Source: Hofstenia miamia
Taxonomy: Eukaryota; Xenacoelomorpha; Acoela
Assembly (NCBI GenBank): GCA_004352715.1
Contig: SCFE01000005.1
Span: 3,964,524-4,028,523 of the forward strand
Direction of reading: 5' to 3'
Length of the DNA stretch: 64,000 bases
The notes beneath the pieces were generated by a model. The model did no database searches, was not told where the DNA came from, and was given only the letters and a program-made list of their open reading frames with translations. Positions 38,701 through 49,145 of the stretch are shown piece by piece (position 1 is the first letter of the stretch; every line of letters begins with the position of its first letter). A program made the translations under genes and the position numbers.

Positions 38701-39089
38701 ACTTCAGATGGGATGTCATATAGGCTACATGCGTTCTTCTGATATGATATATATTTACATTTTTTAAGAAAAATTCAAATTTTACAACTATTTTACACAT
38801 TAGTGTTTTTGAATACATTCTTTGAAAAACAGGATATGAAAATTATTGAGTTTAAGATCCCTTACTGCAATTGGTTATAACCAAAGCAAGAAATTCAGCT
38901 CAAAATTAAATGCAACTACAGGTAACGTGCTTCTTTGTATACTTTTAGATAGTTTAGCCTCATTTCTTAAAGAAGAACTTTCTATAGTAATTATTTTTGA
39001 TAAAAATTTAAGTCTTTTCAGCGACCTCATTTGTCCTTAAGGGCATACCAATCCATTTCTGTGGAGGTTAGAAATGAATGTTATAAAAT
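35761..39089. other. AT-rich DNA, no gene recognised
   Basis: Short frames only. A small higher-complexity patch at about 37430-37560 (CAGGCGCTTTAATTAACGC) could be another regulatory fragment. Confidence 0.45.
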
Positions 39090-39470
39090 TGTTTGATGCT
39101 TATTTCGCTAACACTTGTACATTTCCGTCAATACCAAATTAATATTGGCATACAATTACGCATCAACGCTTTGAAGCGTATTAGCATTCTAGGACGGCCC
39201 AGTAGCTAAATTGATCTCCCAGTGGTGGCAATTATGTCAGAGGACCATTGAGCCCCATGCGTTTAAACATTTGCCAGCTCGTTCACACTTCCAGCTGTTC
39301 TTAATTGTTGAAAGTAATGGGCTGTTGTTAAACAAAAGCTCTGTCATTTATTAACACTGGGTGATGAAATTGACACCCATTAATTATCGGCCGATTCTTT
39401 CCGCAATCAAATTAATTAGAAGGCGAGATTTCATTTATGGATGTCTCACTTTGATTCCAAATGGTTTAGA
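39090..39470. promoter_or_regulatory. candidate noncoding regulatory island E
   Basis: About 380 bp of balanced composition, with inverted and direct homeodomain cores (CCAAATTAATATTGG, CCCATTAATTATCGG, CAAATTAATTAGAAGG), TGACACCCATT and paired TTGACACCC/GGGTGATG words. A 94-codon frame starts at 39361 but has no domain and overlaps the homeodomain sites. It is about 3 kb downstream of the NK2.1 stop codon and just left of the Helitron empty site. Regulatory role inferred. Confidence 0.35.
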
Positions 39471-39504
39471 ATTCAATACATGCGTATTCAGCCTCATTAG
39501 TTTA

Positions 39505-40198
39505 TTTTATATAAATTCTTCATTAAATGATAGTACGAATTTATTCCTTTACACATATTTGCTGTTCTTCACTATGAATGTATTTTACCGAAATTTTTAT
39601 TACTGTTATAAGGCGCTTTTAGTAAATATTAAACATCTTAAGTAAACACTCTGCGGTAATACAAAGAAGGTTAAATTCTACTATTCAGTCTGCTAAAAAA
39701 TTTCAAATTACTGGTAGGTAAATAAACGTAGCGACGTGAAGACTGAAAAAAAGATGCGTCGAAACTAAAAGATTCAGTTAAAATTTATTCTCAAGTTATT
39801 GAATTTCCTTAAATTGTTGACTTCAGCATACCTTAGGAATGGTACTGTGTAATTTTCAGGTATTAAAATTGTTAGTTTTTTCAACCTTGATGTCAATTTA
39901 TTACTGTATGAAACTAGAATTATGATTTTTAAAAGTCTCTACGATTTTCTCAAGTAAGTTTGGCAAGCACTGAGGGAAATGTACTTTTGTATCTGGCATG
40001 TTTTTTATGAGACATCGTAGTTTGGATGATGTAAGTGAAATATCTCTATTGGTTGAGTATTTAGCAACGCTTTCACACGATCATAACAACTGGAGACAAT
40101 GTCAACAATGTACAGAAGTTAGCTTTTAATAAACTCACAGCTCTCCACATAATTAACGCACGCTTTGACCTACTTTTATGTGAATGTGCATTTCCAGA
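39505..40198 (+). repeat. 694-bp duplicated block, copy 1 (haplotype without Helitron)
   Basis: The block appears identical to 40319-41012, offset 814 bp. Its left edge continues naturally into island E across the uninterrupted site TTTA|TTTT (39504/39505). Its right edge ends at the single N (40199). It is best explained as the end of one haplotype contig carrying the empty target site. Confidence 0.9.
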
Positions 40199-40199
40199 N

Positions 40200-40318
40200 T
40201 TATAAACTTAAGCTGTATGCATAACATGTGACTTTAATTAGAATAAATATCTTTACTAAAACATATTATCGTCTTTTACTTTTCAAATACCCCGGGCAAC
40301 GCCGGGTACCCCTGCTAG
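40200..40318 (+). mobile_element. Helitron 3' terminus
   Basis: About 119 bp ending in a GC hairpin (CCCGGGCAACGCCGGG, 40291-40306) followed nine bases later by CTAG (40315-40318) and host T. A hairpin a few bases before CTRR, insertion between A and T, and no target duplication are the hallmarks of Helitrons. The empty site in copy 1 (A39504/T39505) confirms the exact insertion point. The 5' part is lost at the N (40199), so neither the TC end nor any Rep/helicase gene is visible. The CCCGGGCAACGCCGGG type of terminus is widespread among animal Helitrons. Confidence 0.85.
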
Positions 40319-41012
40319 TTTTATATAAATTCTTCATTAAATGATAGTACGAATTTATTCCTTTACACATATTTGCTGTTCTTCACTATGAATGTATTTT
40401 ACCGAAATTTTTATTACTGTTATAAGGCGCTTTTAGTAAATATTAAACATCTTAAGTAAACACTCTGCGGTAATACAAAGAAGGTTAAATTCTACTATTC
40501 AGTCTGCTAAAAAATTTCAAATTACTGGTAGGTAAATAAACGTAGCGACGTGAAGACTGAAAAAAAGATGCGTCGAAACTAAAAGATTCAGTTAAAATTT
40601 ATTCTCAAGTTATTGAATTTCCTTAAATTGTTGACTTCAGCATACCTTAGGAATGGTACTGTGTAATTTTCAGGTATTAAAATTGTTAGTTTTTTCAACC
40701 TTGATGTCAATTTATTACTGTATGAAACTAGAATTATGATTTTTAAAAGTCTCTACGATTTTCTCAAGTAAGTTTGGCAAGCACTGAGGGAAATGTACTT
40801 TTGTATCTGGCATGTTTTTTATGAGACATCGTAGTTTGGATGATGTAAGTGAAATATCTCTATTGGTTGAGTATTTAGCAACGCTTTCACACGATCATAA
40901 CAACTGGAGACAATGTCAACAATGTACAGAAGTTAGCTTTTAATAAACTCACAGCTCTCCACATAATTAACGCACGCTTTGACCTACTTTTATGTGAATG
41001 TGCATTTCCAGA
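40319..41012 (+). repeat. 694-bp duplicated block, copy 2 (haplotype with Helitron)
   Basis: Repeats 39505-40198 and continues past the point where copy 1 is cut by the N, so this is the contig that carries on rightward. It begins directly after the Helitron CTAG. Confidence 0.9.
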
Positions 41013-42282
41013 TGCTGCATTATTCTGTTCACTATATTTAACTTTATTTCTATTGTTAAACGATTTTAATATTACATCTCCACATATAAGTACATTTAGA
41101 AATTTTCAAGTTATTTCATAATATAAAAAACGTAAATCCATTTTCTCGACTTAATTTATGTCTGGTAGATGTTTACTGGAAGAGTGATATAATCACTTCT
41201 GATATTTCAACAGGTTTTTAGGCTATTTGACATTTCATAAGTTTTCAAACAATTCTATCTGTATTTTTATTGATAATATAAAAATTTGAACATTCGTTAT
41301 TTAAATGGACCCTCGATAATGTGTTTCAGAAATTTAAATAAAATTTTTCAATTTGGGTTATATACAAAAAAATACTGATGTTTTACCACTAAATTTCAGA
41401 CATTATGATTAGGAAAGGATGTACGTATAACTTCTTAGATACAAAAGTCGTGATACATTAAAAATATTTTTGAATTTTACATATGTAAATGCAATTGGTT
41501 TTTTCACTTTAAATGAACTTTTCATAGATTACATATTTTTTATGTAACTGATTTCAATTTAGATTTTTCGAAGCTGCTGACTTAGAAACTAGTTTTGGTC
41601 TATGTACATATTCGAAAGGTATCACTGATGTCAAAAGAAAATCGAATGGAATTTTTGAAAAAATTTAATTAATATTACAGACTGGATTTAAATGATATGT
41701 GAGAGACATACATGATTAAATATGTTTTCTAATATTTTCGTATAATAAATTTTACAATTCAGTATTTAATTCCATCTTAATTTATATGAAAACGCATATG
41801 AATTTGAGTTTCGGGTTTTCATAAAACCAAGTGTAGGTGTAACATGATACTTGGGTGATAAGTCATAAACTGTTTACTTGAAAATGCAAAAAACTTGCTT
41901 GATTTCTGACCGAATTACGTGCCAATAAATAAACTATATAAACAAACAAATCAGAACTTGATTTGTTATGCAAAACTTTCAGGCCATTTGTAAATACACT
42001 GCACTCTTAGTTCATTTTTTAAATTCCTTTAACATGAAGTAAGCGTTCCCTCTAGAAAATTTACGAAATCATAATTCCTACCTAGCGATGTATTGTAAAA
42101 AACTTGATAACTAGCAATAAATGATTCTTAGGTAACATCTGTATCACGTTTCTCAAGTTAAAAACTGTAAAAAAAATTGTAATTGTAAACAATTTTGTAT
42201 TTTCTTATAAATGTATTTTTATGAAAAATTTACTATTTTTTGAGGGTGATATGACTATACTTAATTAAAATAATTGCTTGTA
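41013..42282. other. AT-rich DNA downstream of NK2.1, no gene recognised
   Basis: No coding signal. Long A/T runs. It would hold the distal 3' UTR or flank of the homeobox gene. Confidence 0.5.
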
Positions 42283-42288
42283 TTTAAT
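42283..42288 (-). terminator. candidate polyadenylation signal ATTAAA
   Basis: The common variant hexamer ATTAAA on the minus strand, about 135 bases after the NK2.1 stop codon. I see no canonical AATAAA on this strand between 42100 and the stop. In DNA this AT-rich the hexamer may be chance. Confidence 0.3.
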
Positions 42289-42423
42289 AATAAATTTGAA
42301 ATATTTGTAAATATCAAATATAAATAAATTAGATTTAAAATAAAATGTATGAAAAAACGTTTGGATATTAAACATAGAATTTAACTAAAACTAATTTAAC
42401 AAAATTTACAAAAACATATATGG

Positions 42424-43518
42424 TCACCAAATGCGCGTAGCAGCGGCCATTAGATTGGCAGGTGCGTACGGCTGCAAGGAGTCATGTGAAATAGGGTAAC
42501 CTGGTAGCGGGTTATAGTCTATTGAGTTTGTATGAGTGGGTGGAAGCACTGCTTGACCATACTCTGATTCTTTGATTTCATCCAAAGATTGGACGCTTTC
42601 CGGACTTTGTACGTCAGAATTGGATCCACTGGAAATAGATTTTTCGTTTTTGATGCATAAGTCCTTAGCTGGTGATGAAGGGAGAATGATGTTGGAATCA
42701 AGTGGCTGAGATTCTCCTGATTTTTCTTTGGATGCGCGTTTGTACTTGTAGCGATGGTTTTGAAACCAGATCTTCACCTGCGTTGGTGTGAGGTTGATTA
42801 GTTGCGCGAGGTTCTCTCGTTCTGGGGCGCTAAGATACCGCTGTTGCTTGAATCTTCGTTCCAACTCATAAACCTGAGCTTGGGTAAACAGCACGCGTCT
42901 TTTTCTTCGTTGTTGGGTTGCTCCCATAAACTTCGTGCTGTCCGGACCAAATCCAATACCCATTCCTGTCACAGAAGATGGATGTACCAAACGTGGAACT
43001 AAATTTAGAAGTTAAGAATGTTTAAATTTAATTTTAATTAAATTAATAATGCAAAATTGAATTATCATATAATAGTAATTATTTTCGGTTTTTGTAGTTT
43101 ATAAATTTTATAATAAAAATTAAAATTTTTCAAAATATTTTTGGAAGGAATTTTAAGAAAACGGAATATTTAAAAACCAATTTTTTAAATTTGAAAACTT
43201 ACATCCAAGTCTGTCTGAAGCTCCGTTATACCAGTTTGAGGCGGCAGTGTGTCTCGCAAAATGTTCTGGGTAAGTTAAGCCAGCCGTGGCGGAGGGAAAT
43301 CCAGTTGAAAATCCGGGTGTGAGATCACTTTGAGTACAATAGCTGCCCATCATAGACTGTCCCAATTGGGACATGTAGGGAGAATTGGACTGGATATTCT
43401 GTCTGGGATAAGGTGCAAATGTGTTGAAAGATGAATCCATTCTGGAATGCTGCAGTGGATCGACTTGACTTAGGATATCGGTTACCGAAAATGACGACTG
43501 TTTTGGGCTAAGTGACAT
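42424..43518 (-). CDS. Nkx2-1: NK2 homeobox 1/4 transcription factor (Nkx2-1 class)
   Basis: A nuclear homeodomain transcription factor. Exons 43203-43518 and 42424-42998 are joined across an intron of 204 bp with GTAAGT donor and TTTAG acceptor (phase 1), giving 296 residues. Residues 10-17 (FSVTDILS) are the TN/eh1-like Groucho-interaction motif. The start MSLSPKQSS parallels the MSMSPKH start of vertebrate NKX2-1, so I choose ATG 43518: the frame is open upstream to a TGA but only through non-ATG codons. The joined text [15 protein letters not shown] also parallels WYGANPDPRFP of NKX2-1. The homeodomain is residues 136-195, with RRKRRVLF at its start, the [10 protein letters not shown] recognition helix and Tyr54, the NK2-class hallmark that selects CAAGTG-type sites. 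The tail is Ser/Pro-rich and ends ATRIW, like the GRTW end of NKX2-1. I see no NK2-specific domain after the homeodomain. In other animals the gene patterns ventral forebrain, endostyle/thyroid and pharyngeal endoderm. Orthology is confident; Nkx2-1 versus Nkx2-4 is a vertebrate duplication and does not apply here. Confidence 0.96.
42999..43202 (-). other. NK2.1 intron
   Basis: A 204-bp, strongly AT-rich intron. The donor (minus strand) is GGAT|GTAAGT and the acceptor AAATTTAG|TTCCACG. Splicing restores a Phe codon and joins GASDRLG to FPRLVHPSS, both halves of which resemble the same stretch of vertebrate NKX2-1. The intron lies upstream of the homeodomain. Confidence 0.9.
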
Positions 43519-43630
43519 ACCCACGTAACTCACTGGGTGATTATATTTGGTGTTGTGCTTGTATCGGCTACAAGTGCACTGTTGTTGCTTTCAATTAATT
43601 ATCACGACCAGTAAGCACTCTACTTTATAA
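43519..43630 (-). promoter_or_regulatory. NK2.1 5' UTR and TATA box
   Basis: TATAAAG on the minus strand at 43623-43629 would place transcription start near 43595, giving a 5' UTR of about 75 bases with no upstream ATG in the gene's frame. The spacing to the CCAAT box at 43696-43700 is typical of a focused promoter. An additional upstream noncoding exon cannot be excluded. Confidence 0.5.
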
Positions 43631-43695
43631 CTTTTTGCGTATTCAATTTTTATTGGAGCATTTTCGAATGCTGATTTCGCGATTCTCGCTTGCTG

Positions 43696-43700
43696 ATTGG
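43696..43700 (-). promoter_or_regulatory. CCAAT box of NK2.1
   Basis: CCAAT reading toward the gene, about 67 bases upstream of the TATA box, within a locally GC-richer patch (43670-43750). Confidence 0.45.
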
Positions 43701-43844
43701 TCCATTAAATCAGTCAATAAACATTGACTGTTTAGCGGTTTTTGCCGATCAAAAAGCGAGACTTGTGCCATGTTGCAGGAATATGTCAACACATAGAAAT
43801 GACTTTTTAAGTACAATGTAAACAACAAACTTAAGTAATTCAAT

Positions 43845-46786
43845 GCGTTAACATTTTATGTGTTTAAGACGAAAACTCTTTTCTCTATAAACAATGCTGT
43901 TATGATGCATAAAGCAAATTCTGTGCTACAATTAATTATTTACCCCCTATTGTTTGCCCTCTGCCTTGTGTACATTCTTTATTACACACACAATTCGAGA
44001 GGTTGACCACTTGACTAACTGTATTTAGTATCGCATACTATTAACTTTTATTTAAACACAAATTATAATTACTTTCCACTATATGTAATGCTCATACCGG
44101 TAGTTTTTCTTTAAATTTTAAATTTGAGAGTTGAAAACTGTATGGACTGGATACATTCGTTCAAATTTAAACGTATGCATGCATTTATTATGTTGTGAAT
44201 AATTCCATCATAGGAATTGGTGTCAATTGTAACGTCATTCATTTCTGATTAATGTAACACAATAACGCATTGATAAATTATTAATTATACGAAAATATAA
44301 TTTCAAAGTGTGAATTTATTTTTGACATCAATGAAAAACAGTTTTTATTAATTTAGTTAGTCATCTTTAAGTTTTTATATTGTTAATGTATAGTCAAGTG
44401 TCAAGTACAACATTCACACATTTCATATTTTCAAATTTTTTACTGCTACTGAAAGTGTTAAGCTAATTTGTTGTAAGGATTCCCAATTTATTTGAATAGA
44501 TTGGAATGTTTGCAATAACTTTAAATGGAAGAATATTGTATCAATATTTCTTGTTTTGGAATATATTTCACTATGATTGTCGAAGTTTATTGAAAAACAA
44601 TTATATGTATACCTTTAGGTGCGAAGCAAGTTAAAAAAGTAGATAAGCTGAGAATCACAAAAACTAACTAGTAAGCTGTTTATAAAATGAACATGTTTGT
44701 AAATAAGTATCAAAATATGTAAGTGAAGGTTTTAAATTGAGACTCAGTAAGCAACAACTTAAAAATTGCAATGACTTTAAAAAATATTTTTATTTCAATA
44801 AAAGATTGTAGTGTTTTAAGTATTTTTAGAGACACAATTATTTGAATTCACTGATTGCTTATTTATTCCTGTAATCAAATGTGCTTCTTATTTCTTAATA
44901 ATGGAATTTGTATTTATTCCTATACTTAAAGTTGTAATCTTTGCATACCTTTAATTCTCACGTATTGTCGGTGACATGCGCATGCGTTCTTATATAGAGT
45001 GGGAGCAATCTCAATTTTGATCAATTTTATTGTTCAATTACAAGGCAGATTCCGCTAAAAACTGAAAATATTGCAAAAAACGGTTGTTAACAGCATTTTA
45101 CTGCTTTAGTTCTTAATTTATTTAAAATTTATCATGAAATATTATATTCTTTAACAAAAAAGACAATGTTGAAAGTCTGAAGTAAGGAATATTGCCACAT
45201 GCCCCCCCCCCTTAAATACGCTCTGTCAGTAATCTATGATCCTCCTATATTAGCATTCCGATCAGATGGAATGTTAATGCACTGTTTTGAAAAAATTCAA
45301 ATGTTTCGTAATGATTGTAAAAGTGTATCGAGGAATAACTTTATTTCACACTTCTGTTTATTTCAATTATGAATGTTCCTACGTTAAAACTCCCACTTGC
45401 AAACAAGTCGATACATTTGATTTTTAAAATCGAATTTTGCTTTAAAATAACCAATCATGACATATTGCAAATCCCAGTTTAAATGTTTTTGATGCTTTCT
45501 ATCCTGTTTGAAAAATGGAGCAAGCAGATATGTCTAGTCCACCACGCAGCATGGGTCACTTTTGACGTAGAAAAACCGAATATCGAAAGTTGTATTTTAA
45601 TAGTTTATATGCTTAATTTCTCTTGTATTTAGTTTATTTTATTGCTTTAATATTGTTTTAATAAATATTTGTAATTATAACTTTATCAAGATCAAGTATC
45701 AACTGTTTGACCCCATGGGTCAATTATGTGGGTTGAGTTGGCGTGGGTTATAACTCAAAATACCTGTTCTATTTGCTATTCTGATCTGAACAGCCGTAAC
45801 TTTCATCACTTTTTCTAAAACGAAATATCTAAAATATTTTGGAATTCATGAAATTTCTAGACTACGATACAAAAAGCTACCATTTAGTAACAGATCTTGT
45901 TTCCGTTTTATTAAGAATCACACTCCAAATTTCGGCATAGAAGTTTAAGGGCAAAGTAAAACTTAATTTTCGACATTTTATTCCGCACTGATGGATTCTT
46001 TGATGCTTTAATAAAAGCTATTAAATCAGAGCAAAGTATTAAATACATTCATTTCAAAAAAAATTGACACCAATTGCTTAATGGGAAACAATTTTTCTAT
46101 TTGCAATTGTGAGTTTATCACAATTTTAATTAGGAATAATGTGATTATTTATAATTAATCTTCATTTTCACTTTGTATAGTTTTGAAATGTTATAATTGG
46201 AGATTACAACAGTAGTCGTTGGATTTGTATTAAAGTAATTTTTCACCAATATTGGAATACTTCATTTATTATTCACATGGCGATCTTTTTTTCTTACAAC
46301 CTGCGGAATAAATTCTATACACACATGAAATACTTAGCTAAAATTCAATTTCTCAAAATGTTAAATTGGCGAAGAATCCAGTCAAGAAAGGTTCGCTATC
46401 TAGCAGTTAAAAAGTTAAGTTGGCAATATTATAGAAAATGTACAATATTGCAAAAAGCTTTAAGATGTACTTTACCAACCTTTTTTAATGATTAATTTTT
46501 TAAGAAATATAATACATGTATTTTCTTTTAAAAAAGTAAATATTAGCAAATTGAAGGAAAAAATTCATAGTTTCCACAGATTTCAGTTTCACTAACAGTT
46601 TTCTTGGTATTTCTTTTAGTAAAATCTACCCATTCGTTTTTGGAGAAAACTTGTTGGCAACAAACAAAAAATCACAGACGAAAACAATATTACTTAGAGG
46701 AAGAAATTATTTATTTCATCTATACTATTCAATATTCTCGTCATACATTACATATATTTATTAATTGCGAAATATTCGATCACTAA
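43845..46786. other. AT-rich upstream DNA, no gene recognised
   Basis: No repeats with partners. A C10 run near 45202 and a CATGCGCATGCG palindrome near 44977 are the only composition breaks. Frames at 46277-46495 and 46604-46786 have no domain. Confidence 0.45.
44007..44014 (-). promoter_or_regulatory. NK2-type site TCAAGTGG upstream of NK2.1
   Basis: The minus strand reads TCAAGTGG, a full match to the NK2 homeodomain consensus, about 490 bases upstream of the start codon. The surrounding ACCACTTGACT word also occurs in island A (31892-31902). Autoregulation is known for vertebrate Nkx2-1 but is only a possibility here; a single 8-mer match can arise by chance. Confidence 0.25.
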
Positions 46787-48239
46787 GTTTTGAAATTATT
46801 GCATATAAAATTGGTCCCTTAGATTAAATTAATTGCTAGTTTCATTTCGTGCTTTACCTGAGCAATCCAGGATTCTATTTGTTTGTCTTGCTGAGGACAA
46901 TATAGCATGCTTGTATTCACTGTAGTTACTCTTCTTCTTCTTTCTTGTTTTGAAATTATTGCATATAAAATTGGTCCCTTAGATTAAATTAATTGCTAGT
47001 TTCATTTCGTGCTTTACCTGAGCAATCCAGGATTCTATTTGTTTGTCTTGCTGAGGACAATATAGCATGCTTGTATTCACTGTAGTTACTCTTCTTCTTC
47101 TTTCTTGTTTTGAAATTATTGCATATAAAATTGGTCCCTTAGATTAAATTAATTGCTAGTTTCATTTCGTGCTTTACCTGAGCAATCCAGGATTCTATTT
47201 GTTTGTCTTGCTGAGGACAATATAGCATGCTTGTATTCACTGTAGTTACTCTTCTTCTTCTTTCTTGTTTTGAAATTATTGCATATAAAATTGGTCCCTT
47301 AGATTAAATTAATTGCTAGTTTCATTTCGTGCTTTACCTGAGCAATCCAGGATTCTATTTGTTTGTCTTGCTGAGGACAATATAGCATGCTTGTATTCAC
47401 TGTAGTTACTCTTCTTCTTCTTTCTTGTTTTGAAATTATTGCATATAAAATTGGTCCCTTAGATTAAATTAATTGCTAGTTTCATTTCGTGCTTTACCTG
47501 AGCAATCCAGGATTCTATTTGTTTGTCTTGCTGAGGACAATATAGCATGCTTGTATTCACTGTAGTTACTCTTCTTCTTCTTTCTTGTTTTGAAATTATT
47601 GCATATAAAATTGGTCCCTTAGATTAAATTAATTGCTAGTTTCATTTCGTGCTTTACCTGAGCAATCCAGGATTCTATTTGTTTGTCTTGCTGAGGACAA
47701 TATAGCATGCTTGTATTCACTGTAGTTACTCTTCTTCTTCTTTCTTGTTTTGAAATTATTGCATATAAAATTGGTCCCTTAGATTAAATTAATTGCTAGT
47801 TTCATTTCGTGCTTTACCTGAGCAATCCAGGATTCTATTTGTTTGTCTTGCTGAGGACAATATAGCATGCTTGTATTCACTGTAGTTACTCTTCTTCTTC
47901 TTTCTTGTTTTGAAATTATTGCATATAAAATTGGTCCCTTAGATTAAATTAATTGCTAGTTTCATTTCGTGCTTTACCTGAGCAATCCAGGATTCTATTT
48001 GTTTGTCTTGCTGAGGACAATATAGCATGCTTGTATTCACTGTAGTTACTCTTCTTCTTCTTTCTTGTTTTGAAATTATTGCATATAAAATTGGTCCCTT
48101 AGATTAAATTAATTGCTAGTTTCATTTCGTGCTTTACCTGAGCAATCCAGGATTCTATTTGTTTGTCTTGCTGAGGACAATATAGCATGCTTGTATTCAC
48201 TGTAGTTACTCTTCTTCTTCTTTCTTGTTTTGAAATTAT
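46787..48239 (+). repeat. 160-bp tandem repeat array, nine copies
   Basis: The unit begins GTTTTGAAATTATTGCATAT and recurs at 46787, 46947, 47107, 47267, 47427, 47587, 47747, 47907 and 48067, with a 13-base partial copy at 48227-48239. The copies look identical to each other base for base. Each unit holds one TTAATTG homeodomain core, a short stem TTGTC-TTGCTGAG-GACAA and a (CTT)n-like pyrimidine tract at its end. There are no spacers, so it is not a CRISPR. The nucleosome-like period and lack of divergence suggest a young satellite-type expansion, 3.2 kb upstream of NK2.1. Confidence 0.97.
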
Positions 48240-49145
48240 GGTGTTATTCAGGGTACATTATATGAGAATAAATCTCATTTTTTAATTCCTTAACATTTCC
48301 CTATTTTTGTAGTGATTTTGATATTTTTGTTAGTTAAAAGTGTAACCAAGTTTAGTTTATTTGTTGGTTTTATCAGTTGTTTTATACAGTTATAATTATT
48401 AAACGCTTCTGCTAAGAAACCATGAATAACGATTGCTGTCACGTCTAAGAGTAACTGCTCTCTCAGAACTTGCTGCACTTGTATTGAGATAAAATTAGAA
48501 ATTAATCCTAAAAATATGAAATTGAATACATTGAAACTTGAAAAAAAATTACCCTTAACAATTATTATCGAAATACATATTAATAAATAATTTTCTCCAA
48601 GTAGTGTTGTACATTTATGCATTTATATATAAATATATCGCTTTATCTTTAACAGATTTGTTTAACGGGATTTGTTAGAAAGATGCCATTCCTAACAGAT
48701 TGCAATCAACTAATCGTAATCGGGAAGCAGTGTTTGGGTTTCATGTATTGATTACATTTCTCTCATCTGAATTAAGGCTTGAAATCATTGGAAAAATTCT
48801 AACTAGCAGAAGGTATATTTGCCTTCTAGCACTTTCATTTTGTCTTTGTTCAGGTCACTAGTTCTTCTTCTTTAAGTTAAGATATTAGTAAAATCTGTTA
48901 AATATTAAATATCTTAGGATTACATATTCTGTTAGAGTTTGTAAAAACACTCAACAAATTTTTTGTCTAAATTTCTGTTAAGTAAATAAACAAAAATTCC
49001 GGATTCCATGCCAGGATTGAAAAAAAAATAATAATCCGGAATAAGAAGCCGTAGATCACCCCATGGCCTGCTCTTTCAACAAGGGCATTAAATTGAGCAA
49101 GTTACCCTCTCATTTCGGCTTTTATTTTCTTTTTTTAATGGAAAT
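48240..49145. other. AT-rich DNA, no gene recognised
   Basis: The minus-strand frame at 48290-48622 (110 codons, hydrophobic stretches, no domain) is the longest here and is probably chance. Confidence 0.45.

Noticed and set aside
42802-43002. Plus-strand frame over the NK2.1 homeodomain
   Set aside because: Antisense shadow of the conserved homeodomain exon.
46787-48239. CRISPR array or ribozyme-bearing satellite
   Set aside because: Units are contiguous with no unique spacers, and the DNA is eukaryotic. I looked for hammerhead core elements on both strands and found only CTGAGGA in place of CTGATGA, with no matching GAAA partner.
48290-48622. Minus-strand frame of 110 codons
   Set aside because: Hydrophobic and AT-driven, no domain, no splice or promoter support. 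Chance frames of this size are expected in AT-rich DNA.
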